Assembly: GCA_910584495.1 (NCBI GenBank)
Contig: CAJUAR010000085.1
Location: forward strand, 1 to 10,386
From: an uncultured Muribaculaceae bacterium
GTDB taxonomy: Bacteria > Bacteroidota > Bacteroidia > Bacteroidales > Muribaculaceae
Direction of reading: 5' to 3'
Length of the DNA stretch: 10,386 nucleotides
The notes below the pieces were generated by a model, which saw nothing but the letters and a program-made list of their open reading frames with translations, was not told where the DNA came from and made no database searches. Below are positions 7,599-10,386 of this stretch, in pieces (within the stretch, counting starts at the first letter, position 1; the number at the start of each line of letters is the position of its first letter). The position numbers and the translations under genes were made by a program.

Positions 7599-7606
7599 CC
7601 AATAAT

Positions 7607-9676
7607 ATGGAACAAGAAAAGTACAATTTCGACAGAGTGGTAGATCGCCACGATACTAATGCGACTAAATTTGAAGAAATGGATGCCAAATTCGGTCGCC
7701 ATGATTTGCTTCCGTTCTGGATTGCCGACATGGATTTTCCGGCACCTCCATGTATTATCGAAGCGCTTCGTGATCGTTTGAACCACACCGTGTTTGGCTA
7801 TACCACACCTCCGGTCAAGTTTTGGGAAAGCATCACTTCGTGGCTCGCGCGCCGTCATGGCTGGCATGTCAGCCACGAGGAAATCACTTTTATGCCCGGT
7901 CTGAAGAAAGCCTTGAGCCTGTGTATCAATTTCTTTACGAAACCCGGTGATGCTGTTGTCATCCAACCCCCTGTTTATCATTCGTTTCACACAGTGATAG
8001 AAGGCAATGGTCGGCGAGTGGCCAACAACCCGTTGCGTCTCGATGCTGACGGAGAGTACAGAATGGATTTAGACGACCTTGAACAGGTGATGGAAAGAGA
8101 GCACCCGGCCATGATGTTCGTTTGCAATCCACATAATCCAATCGGTATCCAATGGGATGCTTCGACACTTGCAGATGTGGCTTCAATTTGTAAACGTCAT
8201 GGAGTGGTATTAATTTCGGATGAGATTTATGGAGATATGATGCTTTCCGGCCGGAGACATGTGCCAACAGCTTCGGTATCGGAGGAGGCTGCCGCGGTGA
8301 CGGTTACCCTTGGCGCTCCATCAAAGACTTTTAATATCCCCGGAATAGTAAGCGCCTGGACGGTAGTAAAGTCAAAAGACTTGCGCGAGCCGTTTTTCAA
8401 CTGGCTGTCGGCAAGCGAGTTCAGTACGCCGCCAATCGCGGCCATGGTTGCCACTCAGGCCGCTTACGACAACGGTGACGAATGGCTCGACCAGGCTCTG
8501 AATTATTTGCAGGGCAATGTCGATTATGCCGGAGAATATTTCAGACGCGAACTATCCGACATCAGAATGTTTGTGCCGCAGGCTTCGTTTGCCATTTGGC
8601 TCGATTTTCGAAAACTCGGACTTTCGGAGACCGAGCTGGTCGACCTTCTCATCAACCGAGCACGCCTTGCGCTGAGCGAAGGCTGTACGTTCGGGACCGA
8701 AGGGGCCGGCTTCATGCGTATGAATGTCGGAGTTCCGCGAAGTGTGCTTTGCGAAGGTCTTGAACGCTTGCGTCGTGCAGTACGAGAGGTGTGCGGAGGC
8801 AAGGTGTCGGGCAGTAGCTCTCATTCAGTTACGATTCCTTTTGTCAAGATGCATGGCCTTGGTAATAATTTTGTCTATGTTGACTGTCTCGAAAAGAATA
8901 TAGACAATCTGCCGGAGCTTGCAGTGGAAATGAGCCGTAGGCACACCGGCATGGGAACTGACGGCATAATAGCAATTCTTCCCAGCGAACATGCCAATTG
9001 CAGAATGCGTATCTTCAACTCCGATGGTTCGGAGGCTCAGATGTGCGGCAACGGTATTCGCTGTGTTGCCAAGTATCTCTATGATAATAAGATTATTAGA
9101 AAAGACCACATTACGGTTGAAACACTGAGCGGGCTGAAAACAGTAGAAATCCATGCCGGTATCGATGGGCAAACAGATACAGTTACCGTAGATATGGGGC
9201 TTCCGCACATGCTTCCGGCCGAAGTGCCCGTGCTTTTCGACGGTGATTCCATGGTCGAGCAGCCTGTAAACGTTGGTGGAAGAACTGTCAAAATAACAGC
9301 TGTTTCGATGGGCAATCCTCATGGTGTCGTTTTTGTCGACAGTTTCGACGGTGATATTGTGGGCACTCTCGGCCCGCAGCTCGAAAAACACCCGATATGG
9401 CCCGAAAAAGCAAATATTGAGTTTGTGCGTATCGATTCGACCGATACGCTGTCGATGCGTGCTTGGGAACGCGGGGCCGGTGAGACTATGGCATGCGGCA
9501 CAGGAGCGTGTGCGGCCGCAGCAGCTGCCGTAGCGACAGGTCGTGCCAAATGGCCTCTTACCGTACGGCTTATAGGAGGCAATCTCCAGATTGATTGCGA
9601 TAAAGCCACGGGACATATCATGATGACAGGCCCTGCTGTAACCGTCTATTCGGGCAAATATTATACTTCGGAGTAA
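7607..9676 (+). CDS. dapF: Fused PatB/MalY-type PLP lyase/aminotransferase and diaminopimelate epimerase
   Basis: One open frame of 689 residues holds two complete enzymes. Residues 1 to about 395 are a fold-type I PLP enzyme of the PatB/MalY (C-S lyase, often called cystathionine beta-lyase) type. Its signatures are FWIADMDFPAPP (37-48), CNPHNPIG (173-180), SDEIYGD (204-210), PLP lysine K240 in APSKTFNIPGI and substrate-binding Arg371 in FMRMNVG. Residues from about 409 to the end are DapF, which turns LL- into meso-diaminopimelate for lysine and peptidoglycan. It has KMHGLGNNF (414-422), both catalytic cysteines C480 (MCGNG) and C630 (ACGTGA), MGNPHG, ERGAGET and MTGPA. The linker (about 396-408) is short and Ser/Gly-rich. 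ATG 7607 is required because family conservation begins within a few residues of it and the next Met is at residue 25. GGAGG followed by an in-frame GTG at 8804 (residue 400) might also start a separate DapF. The activity of the first domain is uncertain: C-S lyase, or an aminotransferase acting before DapF. Confidence 0.93.
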   Translation: MEQEKYNFDRVVDRHDTNATKFEEMDAKFGRHDLLPFWIADMDFPAPPCIIEALRDRLNHTVFGYTTPPVKFWESITSWLARRHGWHVSHEEITFMPGLKKALSLCINFFTKPGDAVVIQPPVYHSFHTVIEGNGRRVANNPLRLDADGEYRMDLDDLEQVMEREHPAMMFVCNPHNPIGIQWDASTLADVASICKRHGVVLISDEIYGDMMLSGRRHVPTASVSEEAAAVTVTLGAPSKTFNIPGIVSAWTVVKSKDLREPFFNWLSASEFSTPPIAAMVATQAAYDNGDEWLDQALNYLQGNVDYAGEYFRRELSDIRMFVPQASFAIWLDFRKLGLSETELVDLLINRARLALSEGCTFGTEGAGFMRMNVGVPRSVLCEGLERLRRAVREVCGGKVSGSSSHSVTIPFVKMHGLGNNFVYVDCLEKNIDNLPELAVEMSRRHTGMGTDGIIAILPSEHANCRMRIFNSDGSEAQMCGNGIRCVAKYLYDNKIIRKDHITVETLSGLKTVEIHAGIDGQTDTVTVDMGLPHMLPAEVPVLFDGDSMVEQPVNVGGRTVKITAVSMGNPHGVVFVDSFDGDIVGTLGPQLEKHPIWPEKANIEFVRIDSTDTLSMRAWERGAGETMACGTGACAAAAAAVATGRAKWPLTVRLIGGNLQIDCDKATGHIMMTGPAVTVYSGKYYTSE

Positions 9677-9693
9677 TAGCGGCAATAATACAC

Positions 9694-9733
9694 AAAAACA
9701 CGCGCCCTGCAGGTTTTGTACCGCAGGGCGCGT
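9694..9733 (-). terminator. Terminator between the convergent dapF-fusion and oadB-like genes
   Basis: A perfect 11-bp stem ACGCGCCCTGC (9700-9710) / GCAGGGCGCGT (9723-9733), extended inward by GGT/ACC around a bulged A, is followed on the minus strand by GTTTTTG (T-run at 9694-9698). It best serves the minus-strand decarboxylase gene ending at 9757. The plus-strand side lacks a T-run, though the hairpin may still help end the fusion-gene transcript. Confidence 0.85.
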
Positions 9734-9756
9734 TGCTATGTAGATTCTAAAGGGAA

Positions 9757-10386
9757 TCAGGCGAGGAAGCCGAGGAGAACACCGGCAGCTACTGCCGAAC
9801 CAATCACGCCGGCCACATTGGGACCCATGGCGTGCATCAGCAGGTAGTTGGAAGGATCATATTCCAGACCGAGGTTGTTGGAGATACGAGCCGACATAGG
9901 CACAGCCGAGACGCCGGCGTTGCCGATGAGTGGGTTGATTTTCTTCTCCTTGGGCAGGACAAGGTTGAACAGCTTGACAAAGAGCACGCCGCTCGACGAG
10001 GCAATGATAAATGCCATGAAGCCGAGGAAGAAGATGAAGATGGTCTGCGGTGTGAGGAATTGCGAAGCCTGGGTCGAAGCACCGACGGTCATACCGAGAA
10101 GGATGGTGACAATGTCGGTGAGGGCATTAGAGGCTGTCTTGGCCAGACGAGATGTCACGCCACATTCACGGAGCAGGTTGCCGAAGAAGAGCATGCCGAG
10201 CAGAGGAATGCCTGTGGGCACCACAAAGCATGTCAGCAGAAGGCCGACGATGGGGAAGATAATCTTTTCGTTCTGCGACACGGCGCGGGCGGGTTTCATC
10301 TTGATCAGACGCTCTTTCTTGGTGGTGAAGAGGCGCATCAGCGGCGGCTGGATTACAGGCACAAGAGCCATGTAGGAGTAGGCCGA
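9757..10386 (-). CDS. Sodium-translocating decarboxylase beta subunit, 3' part (OadB/MmdB/GcdB type)
   Basis: Only the C-terminal 209 residues lie in the window. The frame is open to the edge, reading SAYSYMALVPVIQPPLMRLF at its start, so the Met at 10371 is internal. The protein is the integral-membrane beta subunit of a biotin-dependent oxaloacetate, methylmalonyl-CoA or glutaconyl-CoA decarboxylase, which couples decarboxylation of carboxybiotin to sodium export. The segment NPLIGNAGVSAVPMSARISN keeps the N-x3-G-x4-S-x6-R spacing of residues known to matter in Klebsiella OadB (Asn373, Gly377, Ser382, Arg389), and the Tyr before MALVP probably matches Tyr229. Several hydrophobic segments are seen, such as IIFPIVGLLLTCFVVPTGIP and FIFFLGFMAFIIASSSGVLF. 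It ends at a terminator, consistent with being last in a decarboxylase operon. For a Bacteroidales organism methylmalonyl-CoA decarboxylase is likely, but the substrate cannot be read from this subunit. Confidence 0.93.
   Translation of the reverse strand, partial: SAYSYMALVPVIQPPLMRLFTTKKERLIKMKPARAVSQNEKIIFPIVGLLLTCFVVPTGIPLLGMLFFGNLLRECGVTSRLAKTASNALTDIVTILLGMTVGASTQASQFLTPQTIFIFFLGFMAFIIASSSGVLFVKLFNLVLPKEKKINPLIGNAGVSAVPMSARISNNLGLEYDPSNYLLMHAMGPNVAGVIGSAVAAGVLLGFLA

Noticed and set aside
7586..7606. TTG start seven codons upstream of the fusion gene
   Set aside because: It lies upstream of the -7 box at 7591-7598, and conserved PatB/MalY sequence begins right after ATG 7607.
7607..8790. 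Calling the first half of the fusion DapL (LL-DAP aminotransferase)
   Set aside because: Motifs such as FWIADMDF, SDEIYGD and SKTFNIPG are of the PatB/MalY type. DapL has a different N-terminus, so only a functional analogy is offered, not an identification.
8825..9685. 286-codon open frame on the minus strand opposite the DapF half
   Set aside because: The plus strand encodes an unmistakable DapF with both catalytic cysteines. The antisense translation is Cys/His-rich without any recognisable domain, typical of a shadow frame.
9757..10371. Complete 204-residue protein starting at the Met at 10371
   Set aside because: The frame is open to the window edge and AYSYMALVP is an internal conserved segment of OadB-type beta subunits. 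This is the 3' half of a longer gene.

Overview
The window looks like a stretch of core chromosome from a member of Bacteroidota, most likely order Bacteroidales (a gut lineage such as Muribaculaceae is plausible but not proven). Four intergenic regions on the + strand and one on the - strand carry the Bacteroidota -7 promoter box TAnnTTTG. In three of these a TTTG or TTG lies exactly 20 bp upstream. Strong Shine-Dalgarno sequences are mostly absent. The transketolase and the ATPase/DUF1703 protein also read like Bacteroidales versions of their families.

Layout. Positions 1-160 hold two convergent intrinsic terminators and no gene that I can see. A minus-strand operon runs from 2689 down to 161: prmA (ribosomal protein L11 methyltransferase), a small exported beta-barrel-like protein, and an ATP-grasp protein of unknown substrate, with gaps of 2 and 10 bp. 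A divergent intergenic region (2690-2891) holds promoters for both directions. On the plus strand follow an exported M48 metalloprotease (2892-3794), an AAA-ATPase-like/DUF1703 nuclease-fold protein (3842-5410) and a transketolase (from 5487), each with its own promoter. The transketolase ends at a strong terminator whose T-rich tail leads directly into the next promoter. That promoter drives a 689-residue open frame joining a complete PatB/MalY-type PLP enzyme to a complete diaminopimelate epimerase (DapF). Downstream, convergent on the minus strand, is the 3' half of the beta subunit of a sodium-pumping decarboxylase (OadB/MmdB type), cut by the window edge. A near-perfect hairpin separates the two.

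How the genes relate. Most are independent housekeeping units: pentose phosphate pathway (transketolase), lysine/peptidoglycan precursor synthesis (DapF), envelope proteolysis (M48), ribosomal protein modification (PrmA) and sodium bioenergetics (OadB/MmdB). The two items most worth a second look are the PatB/MalY-DapF fusion and the tight coupling of an unassigned ATP-grasp enzyme and a small barrel protein to prmA. I see no mobile element, CRISPR array, tRNA or rRNA, and no clear new defence or biosynthetic system.
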